This document shows positions 8,914 through 17,781 of a stretch of 64,000 bases of DNA, piece after piece. Below the pieces are notes generated by a model. That model did not search any database. It had not been told where the DNA came from and saw nothing but the letters and a program-made list of their open reading frames with translations. Within the stretch, counting starts at the first letter, position 1. Every line of letters begins with the position of its first letter. The stretch covers positions 357,393 to 421,392 of the forward strand of contig NZ_CP061179.1 in NCBI RefSeq assembly GCF_017355405.1, written 5' to 3'. The position numbers and the translations under genes are program-made. The DNA is from Roseomonas haemaphysalidis (GTDB lineage: Bacteria; Pseudomonadota; Alphaproteobacteria; Acetobacterales; Acetobacteraceae).

Positions 8914-9822
8914 ATGAACGCGCCGGCAGACCCGCCGCCCTGCGGCCCCGTGGGCTACATGCGGCGGACGCGGGATTACTACGCGGCGCTGGGCCACGCG
9001 CCCTACCGCTGGGCGCACCACGCCGAGGTGCCGTTCCACCCGCTGCCCCGGCCGCTGGCCGAAAGCCGCGTGGCGCTGGTGACCACCGCCGCGCGCTTCG
9101 ACCCGGCGCGGGGCGACCAGGGGCCGGGCGCGCCCTACAACGCCCGGGCCAAGTTCTTCGAGGTGTATTCCGGCGACAGCGCGGCGGAACACGACCTGCG
9201 CATCTCGCACATCGCCTACGACCGCCAGCACAGCCCGGCGACGGACCAGAACAGCTGGTTCCCGCTGCCGGCGCTGCGCCGCGCGGCTGCTGCCGGCCGC
9301 ATCGGCACGCTGGCGCCGCGCTTCCACGGCGTGCCCACCAATCGCAGCCAGCGCCATACGGTGGAGGTGGACGCGCCGGAATTGCTGCGGCGGCTGCGGC
9401 AGGATGGCGCGGATGCCGCCCTGCTGGTGCCGAACTGCCCCGTCTGCCACCAGACCTGCGCGCTGATGGCCCGCCACTTGGAGGCGCATGGCATCGCGAC
9501 CGTGGTGATGGGTTGCGCCAGGGACATCGTGGAGCATTGCGGCGTGCCCCGCCTGTTGTTCAGCGACCTGCCGCTGGGCAACGCCGCCGGCCTGCCGCAT
9601 GACGTCGCCAGCCAGGACGCCACGCTGGAGCTGGCGCTGCGCGTGCTGGAAGCGGCGCCGGCCGCGCGCACCACCGTGCAGTCGCCACTGCGGTGGCCCG
9701 GCCACCCGGACTGGAAGGCGGATTACGCCAACATCGACCGCATTCCCCCCGCCGAGGTGGCCCGCCTGCGCGAGGAGTTCCTGCAACAGAAGGAAGTGGC
9801 GCGCGGCCTGCGCGGCGCCTGA
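8914..9822 (+). CDS. Glycine/sarcosine/betaine reductase B-like protein, Cys form
   Basis: A protein of 302 residues resembling the GrdB/PrdB reductase family. The key motif is LVPNCPVCHQTC, with Cys175-x2-Cys178-x3-Cys182; Cys175 stands where clostridial GrdB carries selenocysteine in U-x-x-C. The N-terminal part has conserved VALVTTAARFDP and ISHIAYDR segments, and VVMGCARDIVEHCGVPR follows the Cys motif. No GrdA, GrdC, GrdD or thioredoxin gene is adjacent, so classical glycine reductase activity is unlikely. The protein is probably cytoplasmic and its substrate unknown. It converges on selO. Confidence 0.7.
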   Translation: MNAPADPPPCGPVGYMRRTRDYYAALGHAPYRWAHHAEVPFHPLPRPLAESRVALVTTAARFDPARGDQGPGAPYNARAKFFEVYSGDSAAEHDLRISHIAYDRQHSPATDQNSWFPLPALRRAAAAGRIGTLAPRFHGVPTNRSQRHTVEVDAPELLRRLRQDGADAALLVPNCPVCHQTCALMARHLEAHGIATVVMGCARDIVEHCGVPRLLFSDLPLGNAAGLPHDVASQDATLELALRVLEAAPAARTTVQSPLRWPGHPDWKADYANIDRIPPAEVARLREEFLQQKEVARGLRGA

Positions 9823-9835
9823 AGGCTCAGGTGCC
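9814..9835. terminator. Hairpin spanning two convergent stop codons
   Basis: GGCGCCTGA-aggc-TCAGGTGCC is a 9-bp stem with one G-U pair. The stop codons of the GrdB-like gene and of selO lie within it. It resembles the hairpin at 6693-6711 in sequence as well as position. Confidence 0.4.
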
Positions 9836-11299
9836 GCAAAAGGTCATGTAGGGGCCGCCGCCGGGCGCGGGCGGCTCAACGAAGCGCTCCAGCCCAGGGC
9901 GCTCATCGAACGGGCGGGACAGGGCGTCCAGCAAAGCTTCGAAGGGCGCGAAGTCCCGCCGGGTGACGGCAGCTTCCAGCGCCGCCTCCACCTGATGATT
10001 GCGCGGGATCACGGCCGGGTTCACGGCACGCATGGCGGCAGCGCGCTGTTCGGCATCCTGTGGTTCCGCCTCCAGGCGCGCGCGCCAGCGATCCATCCAG
10101 GCATCAAAGGCCGCCGGATCGGTGAACAGGGCACGAACCGCCGCGTCCTGACCCGCGGCCGCGTCCGCCAGGCGGCGAAACACCAGCGTGAAGTCGGCCT
10201 TGCCGGCAGCCATGGCGGTGAGCAGTTCCTGGATCAACGCGGCATCCCCGTCCTGCCCGGTGGACAGGCCGATCTTGCGACGCAGCCCGTCCAGATACGC
10301 GGCCTCAAAGGCGGGGCGGAAACCCGCCAGCGCCCCGTGCGCCGTGGCCAGGGCGGTGTCCTCGTCCTCCGCCAGCAGGGGCAGCATGGCCTCGGCCAGC
10401 CGCGCCAGGTTCCAGTGCGCGATGGCGGGCTGGTTGCCGTAGGCATAGCGCCCCGCATGGTCGATGGAGCTGAACACCGCTCCCGGGTCGTAGCCGTCCA
10501 TGAAGGCGCAGGGACCGTAGTCGATGGTTTCGCCGGCGATGGAACAGTTGTCCGTGTTCATCACGCCGTGGATGAAGCCGAGCAGCAGCCAGTGCGCGAT
10601 CAGCCGCGCCTGCCGCGCCACCACGCCCTGCAGCAGCGCGCGGTACGGTTCCTCCTCCGTTGCCGCCTCCGGGTAGTGGCGTGCGATCACGTGATCGGCC
10701 AGCAGGCGCAGCGCCTCCGTGTCCCGCCGCGCGGCAAAGAACTGGAACGTGCCCACGCGGATGTGGCTGGTCGCCACGCGGGCCAGCACCGCCCCGGGCA
10801 AGGCGGTTTCGCGCATCACCTCCTCGCCGGTGGTCACGGCGGCCAGGGCCCGGGTGGTGGGCACGCCCATTGCCGCCATCGCCTCGCTGACCAGGTATTC
10901 GCGCAGCACCGGGCCCAGCGCGGCACGGCCATCGCCCCGGCGGGAAAACGGCGTCGGGCCCGCGCCCTTGAGCTGGATGTCGCGCCGCACGCCATCGAGG
11001 CCCACCACCTCGCCCAGCAGAATGGCGCGGCCGTCGCCGAGCTGCGGCGTGAAGCCGCCGAACTGGTGCCCGGCATAGGCCGTGGCGATGGGCTGTGCGC
11101 CTTCGGCCACGCGGTTGCCGGCCAGCACCGCCACGCCTTCCGCATCCGCCAGGGCCGCAGGGTCGATGCCCAGCAGCGTGGCCAGCGCGGCATTCACCCG
11201 GACCAGCGTTGGCGCGGCCACCGGCGTCGGGTCACATGGCGCGAAGAAGCGCTCCGGCAGAGTGATGTAGCTGTTGCTGAACGGAATGCGCAGGGTCAT
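9827..11299 (-). CDS. selO: Protein adenylyltransferase SelO (YdiU family)
   Basis: A pseudokinase-fold protein of 490 residues that transfers AMP from ATP to protein hydroxyl groups. Recognisable segments include [18 protein letters not shown], the [20 protein letters not shown] loop, [15 protein letters not shown], and [16 protein letters not shown] with the metal-binding Asn/Asp. The C-terminus is YMTFCGT; this Cys replaces the selenocysteine found at the same place in eukaryotic SelO. Length is complete. The ribosome binding site before ATG 11299 is weak. The partner gene converging on it also belongs to a family with Sec/Cys variants. Confidence 0.93.
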   Translation of the reverse strand: MTLRIPFSNSYITLPERFFAPCDPTPVAAPTLVRVNAALATLLGIDPAALADAEGVAVLAGNRVAEGAQPIATAYAGHQFGGFTPQLGDGRAILLGEVVGLDGVRRDIQLKGAGPTPFSRRGDGRAALGPVLREYLVSEAMAAMGVPTTRALAAVTTGEEVMRETALPGAVLARVATSHIRVGTFQFFAARRDTEALRLLADHVIARHYPEAATEEEPYRALLQGVVARQARLIAHWLLLGFIHGVMNTDNCSIAGETIDYGPCAFMDGYDPGAVFSSIDHAGRYAYGNQPAIAHWNLARLAEAMLPLLAEDEDTALATAHGALAGFRPAFEAAYLDGLRRKIGLSTGQDGDAALIQELLTAMAAGKADFTLVFRRLADAAAGQDAAVRALFTDPAAFDAWMDRWRARLEAEPQDAEQRAAAMRAVNPAVIPRNHQVEAALEAAVTRRDFAPFEALLDALSRPFDERPGLERFVEPPAPGGGPYMTFCGT

Positions 11300-11428
11300 G
11301 CGGGGGGTCCCGGATTGTGGGCGTGATGCGGCGCGGAACGGTTCGCGCGCGGCCGGGTGGCGGAACCCCCGGCCGGTCCATGTGCGGCGGTGTTGCTCAG
11401 GTTGTGCGGCGCGGCCGCCGGGGCAAGG

Positions 11429-12343
11429 TCAGGGGGCTCGCCGCAGCGCCGCGGCTTCCCGCAGCGCGGTTTCCACCACCAGGGCGGCGAACTGGTCCAC
11501 CACGGCGGGGCGGGGCTGCCAGGCGGGAAAGAACAACCCGTAGGGCAGGGGAATGGAGGCCGCGAAGGGCCGCATGGTCAGCTCCGGCGCCGGGGTGGAC
11601 AGGGCGACAAAGGGGTCCGACAGCGCGGCCCCCAGGCCCAGTGCCGCCATCTGGCACACCACCGCGCCATTGGATGCCTCGAACCGCGGGCGCGGCGTCA
11701 GCCCGGCCTCGCGGCAATGATGCTCCAGCCCCTGCCGCAGCATCGAGCGCGGATGCGTCACCACCAGGTCGTGCGCCACCAGCTCCGCCAGCCCCACTTC
11801 CGGCAGCAGGGCCAGCGGGTGGTCGCGGCGCATCACCACCACGGCTTCCACCGTGCAGACCGGCTCCACCTTCAGGCGCGGATGCTCGATCGGCAGCACG
11901 GTGACGCCGAGGTCGAAATGCTCCTGCTCCACCACCGCCTCGGCATCCAGGCGGATGCGGGTGTCCACCAGGGCGGTGAATTCAGGCACGCGCGCCGCCA
12001 TGACACGCAGCGCCGGGCCCAGGATGATGCTGGCCACCTGCGGCGCCGTCAGAACCCGCAGGTGGCGGTCGTTCTGCCCGGCGCGAATGCCGGCGGCCAG
12101 CCGCTGCAGCCCGTCGTGCCCGGCCAGCACCCGCTCCGCCTGGGCATAGAAACGCGCCCCTTCGGCGGTGAGGCTGAGGCGGCGGTTTTCCCGGTTGAAC
12201 AAGGCGAAGCCGAGGTCCGCTTCCAGCGCCGCCAGCAACCGCCCCACCTGGGGCTGCGTGCGGCCGAGCCGCAGCGCGGCCTGCGATACGGAGCCTGCTT
12301 CCACGAAGGCCCGCAGGGCGTCCAGCGACCTCAGATTGTGCAC
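11429..12343 (-). CDS. LysR-family transcriptional regulator
   Basis: A protein of 304 residues starting with GTG at 12343, preceded by a strong AAGGAGG site; the frame is open far upstream, but that extension would run antisense into the next gene. The N-terminal winged helix (LRSLDALRAFVEAGSVSQAA, then TQPQVGRLLAALE) is followed by a LysR substrate-binding domain. It diverges from the CocE/NonD hydrolase gene at 12476 and is the obvious candidate to control it and the binding-protein gene behind it. The effector is unknown. Confidence 0.9.
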   Translation of the reverse strand: MHNLRSLDALRAFVEAGSVSQAALRLGRTQPQVGRLLAALEADLGFALFNRENRRLSLTAEGARFYAQAERVLAGHDGLQRLAAGIRAGQNDRHLRVLTAPQVASIILGPALRVMAARVPEFTALVDTRIRLDAEAVVEQEHFDLGVTVLPIEHPRLKVEPVCTVEAVVVMRRDHPLALLPEVGLAELVAHDLVVTHPRSMLRQGLEHHCREAGLTPRPRFEASNGAVVCQMAALGLGAALSDPFVALSTPAPELTMRPFAASIPLPYGLFFPAWQPRPAVVDQFAALVVETALREAAALRRAP

Positions 12344-12475
12344 GACACCCGTCCTCCTTGTGCGGAAAGCGCATAAGATAGGCCATATAATGCATTTGAC
12401 GCAGCCTCGTCGCGTCGAGCATGACGGCGCCATGACGACACAGCCGCCGTTCCCGGCGCGAGCAAGGCCCTGAGC

Positions 12476-14299
12476 ATGTCCGACCGCGACCAAGACGGCG
12501 CTGCCTGGCGGCAGGCGCCTTCCAGCTACGCGGCCAGCCGCCCGCCCGAATTCGCGCTGCCGCCCGCGCCCGTGTCCCGCTACCTCCCTATGCGCGACGG
12601 CTGCCGCATCGCGGCGGACGTGTGGCTGCCGGACGGGGCCACCGGCCCGGTACCGGCCATCCTGATCCTGACGCCCTATTACCGTCGCTTCCGGCTGCGG
12701 GACGGCGGCACGGGCGATGCCATCCCCAATGCGGGCAAGTTCGTCCGCCACCTGGTGCCGCGCGGCTTCGCGGTGGTGGTGGTGGACGTACGCGGCACCG
12801 GCGCCTCCTTCGGCACGCGCGACAGCTTCCGCTCGCCGCGCGAGCGCGAGGATTCGCGCGAGATCACCGATTGGGTGGTGGCGCAGCCCTGGTCGGACGG
12901 GCAGGTCGGGGCCACCGGCATCTCCTATCCCGGCGCGGCGTCCGACTTCCTGGCCAGCACCGGGCACCCGGCGGTTAAGGCGATCGCGCCGCTGTTCGCG
13001 GTGTGGGACACCTACGCCGACAACTACTTCCCCGGCGGCATCGCGCTGAAGGCGCTGGCGAAGAGCTACGACGACCTGATGGTCGCCATGGACCACGACC
13101 GGCGCGACCTGTTGCGCAACTACGTCTACTACGCCAACCCCGACCTCGCCGGCCCGCACCCGGTGGACGAGGACGCCGACGGCGCCCTGCTGGCCCAGGC
13201 GCTGCGCGAGCATGCCGGCAACTTCCGCCAGCCCGACTTCATGGCCGAGTTCCGCTTTCGCGAGGAGCCGCTACCCTACGACCCGGACTTCTCCTCCGCT
13301 TCCTTCAGCCCTTATTCCGTCGGCGCCGGCATCCGGCCGGACGTGGCGGTGCTGGCGGTGTCCGGCTGGATGGATGGCGCGGGCTACGCCAATGGCGCCA
13401 TTGTCCGCTTCCTGACGTTGCGGAACAACCCGGTGCACCTGATTCTCGGGCCGTGGGACCATGGGGCGCGCTGCAACGTCTCGCCCTGGCGGCGGGAGCA
13501 GGCGCCGGAATTCGACCTGCTGGGCGCGGTGCTGCGCTTCTTCGACCACTACCTGCTCGGCCGCGACACCGGCCTGCAGGCCGAGGCGCCGGTGCACTAC
13601 TTCAGCCTGCACGACGAGTGCTGGCGCGCCGCTACATCCTGGCCGCCACTGGACGACACGCTGCGCCTGCACCTGGCCGAGGGCAACGCCCTGGCCGAGG
13701 CCCCCGGCCCCGCGGGCGCCGACGAGGCGCGAGCCGATTTCAGCTGGGGCAGCGGCGACGGCACGCGTTACGAGCGCATCGCCGGCATCAATAGCACCAC
13801 CTATTATGCCGACTGGGCGGCGCGGCAGGCCGCGCTCCCCGGCTGGTCCTCGGCGCCGCTGGAGCGGGACATGGAGCTGGCGGGCCACGGCCTCGCCGAC
13901 CTGTGGCTGGAATCGAGCGAGCCGGACGCCGCGATCTTCGCCTATCTTTCCGAAGTCGAGGCTGATGGCAGCGTGCGCTACGTGACCGAGGGGCTGCTGC
14001 GCGCGCTGCACCGCGCCGAAAGCCCGGCACCCGCCGAATACCGCACCACCTGGCCATTCCGCACCTTCAGCCGCCGGGACGCCACGCCGCTGGTACCGGG
14101 CGAGGCCACGCGCCTGCGCATCCCGCTGCTGCCCACCGCCTGGGTGTTCCGCCAGGCCAGCCGCATCCGCCTGTCCCTTTCCGGCGCGGATGCCGACCAC
14201 GCGGCGCAGGTGCCGCATGGCCGCCCGCCCCGCCTGCGCCTGTTGCGTGGCGGCGACCGGGCCTCGGCCCTGGAGCTGCCGCTGCGGGCCCTTTCATGA
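12476..14299 (+). CDS. CocE/NonD-family hydrolase (peptidase S15 type)
   Basis: A protein of 607 residues with an alpha/beta-hydrolase core and a C-terminal jelly-roll like cocaine esterase and X-Pro dipeptidyl peptidases. The nucleophile is Ser150 in GATGISYPGAA, and the catalytic His lies in ILGPWDHG about 180 residues later. Other family landmarks are VVVVDVRGTGASFG and a C-terminal LRIPLLPTAWVFRQASRIRL segment. No signal peptide is evident, suggesting a cytoplasmic esterase, amidase or acylase. Its stop overlaps an upstream start codon in the frame of the next gene, so it forms an operon with a peptide-type binding protein; imported acyl or peptide compounds are a plausible substrate. Confidence 0.88.
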   Translation: MSDRDQDGAAWRQAPSSYAASRPPEFALPPAPVSRYLPMRDGCRIAADVWLPDGATGPVPAILILTPYYRRFRLRDGGTGDAIPNAGKFVRHLVPRGFAVVVVDVRGTGASFGTRDSFRSPREREDSREITDWVVAQPWSDGQVGATGISYPGAASDFLASTGHPAVKAIAPLFAVWDTYADNYFPGGIALKALAKSYDDLMVAMDHDRRDLLRNYVYYANPDLAGPHPVDEDADGALLAQALREHAGNFRQPDFMAEFRFREEPLPYDPDFSSASFSPYSVGAGIRPDVAVLAVSGWMDGAGYANGAIVRFLTLRNNPVHLILGPWDHGARCNVSPWRREQAPEFDLLGAVLRFFDHYLLGRDTGLQAEAPVHYFSLHDECWRAATSWPPLDDTLRLHLAEGNALAEAPGPAGADEARADFSWGSGDGTRYERIAGINSTTYYADWAARQAALPGWSSAPLERDMELAGHGLADLWLESSEPDAAIFAYLSEVEADGSVRYVTEGLLRALHRAESPAPAEYRTTWPFRTFSRRDATPLVPGEATRLRIPLLPTAWVFRQASRIRLSLSGADADHAAQVPHGRPPRLRLLRGGDRASALELPLRALS

Positions 14300-14322
14300 C
14301 CCCGACCCTTCAGGAGACGCCC

Positions 14323-15918
14323 ATGCGCCGCCGCCACCTCCTCGCCGCCGCCGGCGCCCTGGCCACCACCGGCTGGGGGGCGCTTGCGCCGCGCCCGGCG
14401 CGGGCCGCCGGCACTGCCCTGCAGATCGGCCTGGGCGGCGCCTTCACGACCATGGACCCGCATTTCTACCACGCGGTGCCCAACCACACGGTCGCGATGC
14501 ACATCTACGAGCGGCTGATCAACCGCGCGCCGGACGGGCGTCTGATCCCGGGCCTGGCCACCGAGTGGAAGCCGCTGTCCGACACGCTCTGGGAATTCAA
14601 GCTGCGCCCCGGCGTGAAGTTCCACGACGGCGGCGACTTCACCGCGGACGACGTGGTCTTCACCTTCCAGCGCGCGCGTGACGTGCCCAACAGCCCCGGT
14701 GGCTTCGGCGGCTTTCTGCGCGCGGTGGAGCGGGTGGAGGTGATGGACCCGCTGACCATCCGGCTGCACACGCCCGTGCCGGCGCCTGACCTCGGCCCCA
14801 ACCTCACCTATGTCGGGATCGTGTCCCGCCGCGTGGGCGAGGGCGCCACCACGGCGGACTACAATTCCGGCAAGGCGGCGGTCGGCACCGGTCCCTACAA
14901 GTTCGCCTCCTACACCCCCGGCAACCGCGTGGAGCTGGCGCGCAACGATCTCTGGTGGGGTCCGAAGCAGGGGTGGGAGACGGTCGCGCTGCGGCTGCTC
15001 AGCAACCCCGCCGGCCGCACCGCCGCGCTGTTGTCCGGCGACGTGGACCTGATCGACACCCCCTCCGTCAGCGATCTGCCGCGCCTGCGCGGCGACGCGC
15101 GCGTGCAGGTGGAGGCCATTCCCGGCATTCGCCTGATCTACCTGGTGCCCGACCTGTCGCGCGAGGGTGAAAGCCCCTTCGTGACCGATGCCGGCGGCAC
15201 GCCGTTGCCGCGCAATCCGTTCCGTGACCTGCGGGTGCGCCAAGCCCTGTCCATCGCCCTGCAGCGGGACGCCCTGGCCGACCGCGTGATGCTGGGCACC
15301 GCCACGCCCACCGGCCAGTGGATGCCGCCGGGCGCCTATTCCTACGCCCCCAAGGTCGCACCGCCACAGCTCGACGCCGACCGCGCCCGCAAGCTGCTGG
15401 CCGAGGCCGGGCTGCCGGACGGCTTCCGCCTGGTGTTGCACACGCCGAACGACCGCTACCCCAATGACGCGCGGCTGGCGCAGGCGGTCGCGCAGATGTG
15501 GACGCGCATCGGCGTGCAGACCACGGTGGAGGCGATGCCGTGGTCCACCTACGTGGCGCGTGGCGGGCGGCAGGAGTTCTCCATGGGCCTGTGGGGCTGG
15601 GGCAGCGCCACCTTCGAGGGTGGCTACATGCTGAGCCAGTGCTTCGCGTCCCACAACAAGGACCGCAGCCTCGGCCTGTACAACTACGGCCGCTTCAGCG
15701 ACCCAGAACTGGACGCGATGATCCTGCGGGCCACCTCGACGGTGGATGAGGCCGCGCGTGAGGCGCTGCTGATCGAGGCAACGGAGAAAGCCGCCGCCGC
15801 CGTGCCGGTGATCCCGATGCTGATGCTGCAGAACCTGTGGGCCGTGCGCAAGGGCATCGACTTCTCGCCGCGCTCGGACGAGCGGACGCTGGCGGTCGAC
15901 GCGCGGATGGCGGGCTGA
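14323..15918 (+). CDS. Peptide/opine-type ABC substrate-binding protein (SBP family 5)
   Basis: A periplasmic binding protein of 531 residues from ATG 14323, which follows CAGGAGA; an in-frame ATG at 14296 is less likely. The signal MRRRHLLAAAGALATT looks Tat-like and is cleaved after ARAAG or nearby. Family 5 landmarks are TMDPHFYHAVPNHT, the TLWEFKLRPGVKFHDG motif, FTADDVVFTFQRA, and GTGPYKFASYTPG. No permease or ATPase genes are adjacent, so it must serve a transporter encoded elsewhere. It follows the CocE-like hydrolase closely and precedes a gamma-glutamyltransferase gene, hinting at peptide-like ligands. Confidence 0.92.
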   Translation: MRRRHLLAAAGALATTGWGALAPRPARAAGTALQIGLGGAFTTMDPHFYHAVPNHTVAMHIYERLINRAPDGRLIPGLATEWKPLSDTLWEFKLRPGVKFHDGGDFTADDVVFTFQRARDVPNSPGGFGGFLRAVERVEVMDPLTIRLHTPVPAPDLGPNLTYVGIVSRRVGEGATTADYNSGKAAVGTGPYKFASYTPGNRVELARNDLWWGPKQGWETVALRLLSNPAGRTAALLSGDVDLIDTPSVSDLPRLRGDARVQVEAIPGIRLIYLVPDLSREGESPFVTDAGGTPLPRNPFRDLRVRQALSIALQRDALADRVMLGTATPTGQWMPPGAYSYAPKVAPPQLDADRARKLLAEAGLPDGFRLVLHTPNDRYPNDARLAQAVAQMWTRIGVQTTVEAMPWSTYVARGGRQEFSMGLWGWGSATFEGGYMLSQCFASHNKDRSLGLYNYGRFSDPELDAMILRATSTVDEAAREALLIEATEKAAAAVPVIPMLMLQNLWAVRKGIDFSPRSDERTLAVDARMAG

Positions 15919-16078
15919 GCTCGGCCCGGCACCCGCGCCTGGCGCAGGCCGGGCGGATCAGCCCCTGTGCCCCCGTGCCGGTCCGCAACGCTGCAAAGCC
16001 CGCGGTCCCCACCTTGCTCCTGGGCAGCATAGCCCGGAGGATTGTAGCTGACTGATCGCGTTGCGCTTTGAAAGGAGT

Positions 16079-16115
16079 GCCGTCCCCGGCCAACTTTCTC
16101 CACCAGGGGGACGGC
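16079..16115 (+). promoter_or_regulatory. Long hairpin in the leader of the gamma-glutamyltransferase gene
   Basis: GCCGTCCCC (16079-16087) pairs exactly with GGGGACGGC (16107-16115), giving a 9-bp stem with a 19-base loop, about 40 bases before the start codon at 16156. It could be an operator or part of the transcript leader. No known riboswitch class was recognised. The remaining intergenic DNA from 15919 shows nothing else clear. Confidence 0.35.
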
Positions 16116-16155
16116 CTTCCCTGAGGAGCCCTGAGAAACACTAAGGAAACAATCG

Positions 16156-17763
16156 ATGCGCGGCATGGTGGTGGCGGCACAGCCGGAAGCGGCGGAGGCG
16201 GGCGTGGAGGTGTTGCGCGCGGGCGGCAACGCGGTGGACGCGGCCATCGCCTGCGCCTTCAGCCAGGGCGTGGTGGACCCGCAGATGTGCGGCATCGGCG
16301 GCTTCGGCGCGATGCAGGTCTGCATGCCCAGGCGGGGGGTGCACACGGTGCTGGAGTTCTTCGCCCGCGCGCCGCTGTCGGCGACGCCGGAGATGTGGGC
16401 GGACCGTTTCATCGGCCAGTCGCGCGACGGCTTCGTGTTCCTGCTCGACGACCAGCGCAACGACATCGGCTACGGCGCCGTCGGCACGCCGGGCAACGTG
16501 GCGGGCTACACGGAAGCATTGCAGCGCTTCGGCAGCATGCCGCTGCGGGAGGTGATGCGGCCGGCCATCGCGCAGGCGCATCGTGGCGTCATGGTGCGGC
16601 CCTACATGCATTATTACTGGGCGATGGACCATGGCGGCGACGGCCAGGTGAACGTGGCCGACAAGCTGCGCTTCAGCGAAACCGGGCGGCAGGTGTATTT
16701 CTGCGCCGACGGCACGATGAAGCGCCCCGGCGACACGCTGCGCAACCCGGAGATGGCGCAAACCTTGGAACGCATCGCCGAAGGTGGCGCCGAGGCTTTC
16801 TACCACGGCGACATCGCGCGCGAGATCGCCGCCGACATGGCGGCGCGCGGCGGCGGCGTGACGCTGGCGGACCTGGCGGCCTATCGGGTCAAGGAGAAGT
16901 CGCCTTGCTGGGGGGCGTATCGCGGGCTGCGCGTCGCTTCCAACCCGCCGCCCGCCGGCGGGGGCTCGCTGATCGAGCTGCTGCATATCCTGCAATGCTT
17001 CGACCTGGCGGCGCTGGAGCACAATGGCACGGAGCATCTTCGCATCCTGGCCGAAGCCATGAAGTGGATGACCATCAGCAAGGACGCCCACATGGGCGAC
17101 CCCGACTTCGTCGACGTGCCGCTGGACCGGTTGCTGTCGGCGGCGCATGCGGAGGCGCTGGCCGCGCGCATCCGCGCCGGCGAGAAGGCCAGCGTGCCGC
17201 GCGCCGAGGAACCGCGCGACCCACCGGATACCACCGTGGTGTGCGTGGTGGATGGCGAAGGCAACGCGGTTTCCCTGACGCACACGCTGGGCATTCCGTC
17301 GGGCGCCATCACGCCGGGACTGGGCTTCATGTACAACGGCTGCATGAGCGGCTTCGACCCGCGCCCGGGCCGCGCCGCCTCCATCGCGCCGGGCAAAAGC
17401 CGCGGCAGCGCCATGGCGCCGACGCTGCTGTTCCGTGACGGGTCGGTGGAAATGGTGATCGGCGCGCCGGGCGGTACCTTCATCGTGCCGGCCCTGGCGC
17501 AGGCGATCAGCAACGTGGTGGATTTCGGCATGTCGATGTCAGAAGCCGTGGCGGCGCCGCGCATCGTGGCGCTGAGCGATACCATCGACATCAGCAACCG
17601 CATTCCGCACCGCACGGCCGACGCCCTGGGAGAGATGGGCTATCCGGTCGCGCGGTCGTACCAGAGCTTCGCCTTTGGCGCGCCGCACGGGCTGCTGATC
17701 CGGGACGGAGCATGCACCGGCGGCGCCGACCCGCAGCGCGACGGCATGGCCCTGCGGGCGTGA
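16156..17763 (+). CDS. Gamma-glutamyltransferase family protein, no signal peptide
   Basis: A protein of 535 residues of the Ntn-hydrolase gamma-glutamyltranspeptidase family. The self-cleaving nucleophile should be Thr359 in PDTTVVCVVDGEGNAVS, and a GGT-type end GAPGGTFIVPALAQAISNVV follows. The N-terminus begins directly with MRGMVVAAQPEAAEAG, with no signal peptide, so it is probably cytoplasmic like YwrD-type proteins, unlike periplasmic GGT. AAGGAAA precedes the ATG. Glutathione or gamma-glutamyl compound hydrolysis is expected from the family, but other acyl substrates are possible. It converges on the ROK regulator gene. Confidence 0.88.
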   Translation: MRGMVVAAQPEAAEAGVEVLRAGGNAVDAAIACAFSQGVVDPQMCGIGGFGAMQVCMPRRGVHTVLEFFARAPLSATPEMWADRFIGQSRDGFVFLLDDQRNDIGYGAVGTPGNVAGYTEALQRFGSMPLREVMRPAIAQAHRGVMVRPYMHYYWAMDHGGDGQVNVADKLRFSETGRQVYFCADGTMKRPGDTLRNPEMAQTLERIAEGGAEAFYHGDIAREIAADMAARGGGVTLADLAAYRVKEKSPCWGAYRGLRVASNPPPAGGGSLIELLHILQCFDLAALEHNGTEHLRILAEAMKWMTISKDAHMGDPDFVDVPLDRLLSAAHAEALAARIRAGEKASVPRAEEPRDPPDTTVVCVVDGEGNAVSLTHTLGIPSGAITPGLGFMYNGCMSGFDPRPGRAASIAPGKSRGSAMAPTLLFRDGSVEMVIGAPGGTFIVPALAQAISNVVDFGMSMSEAVAAPRIVALSDTIDISNRIPHRTADALGEMGYPVARSYQSFAFGAPHGLLIRDGACTGGADPQRDGMALRA

Positions 17764-17766
17764 CGG

Positions 17767-17781
17767 GGCGGCTCAGCCGCC
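17767..17781. terminator. Small hairpin between convergent genes
   Basis: GGCGG-ctcag-CCGCC forms a 5-bp GC-only stem in the short gap between the gamma-glutamyltransferase stop and the ROK regulator stop. It could contribute to bidirectional termination; no U-run is present. Confidence 0.3.

Noticed and set aside
8809..9786. Open frame of 325 codons opposite the GrdB-like gene
   Set aside because: Arg/Gln/His-rich composition typical of antisense shadows of GC-rich genes; no motif and no ribosome binding site.
12344..13213. Upstream extension of the LysR gene on the minus strand
   Set aside because: It is antisense to the CocE-like gene, and the GTG at 12343 has a strong AAGGAGG site and a normal LysR start.
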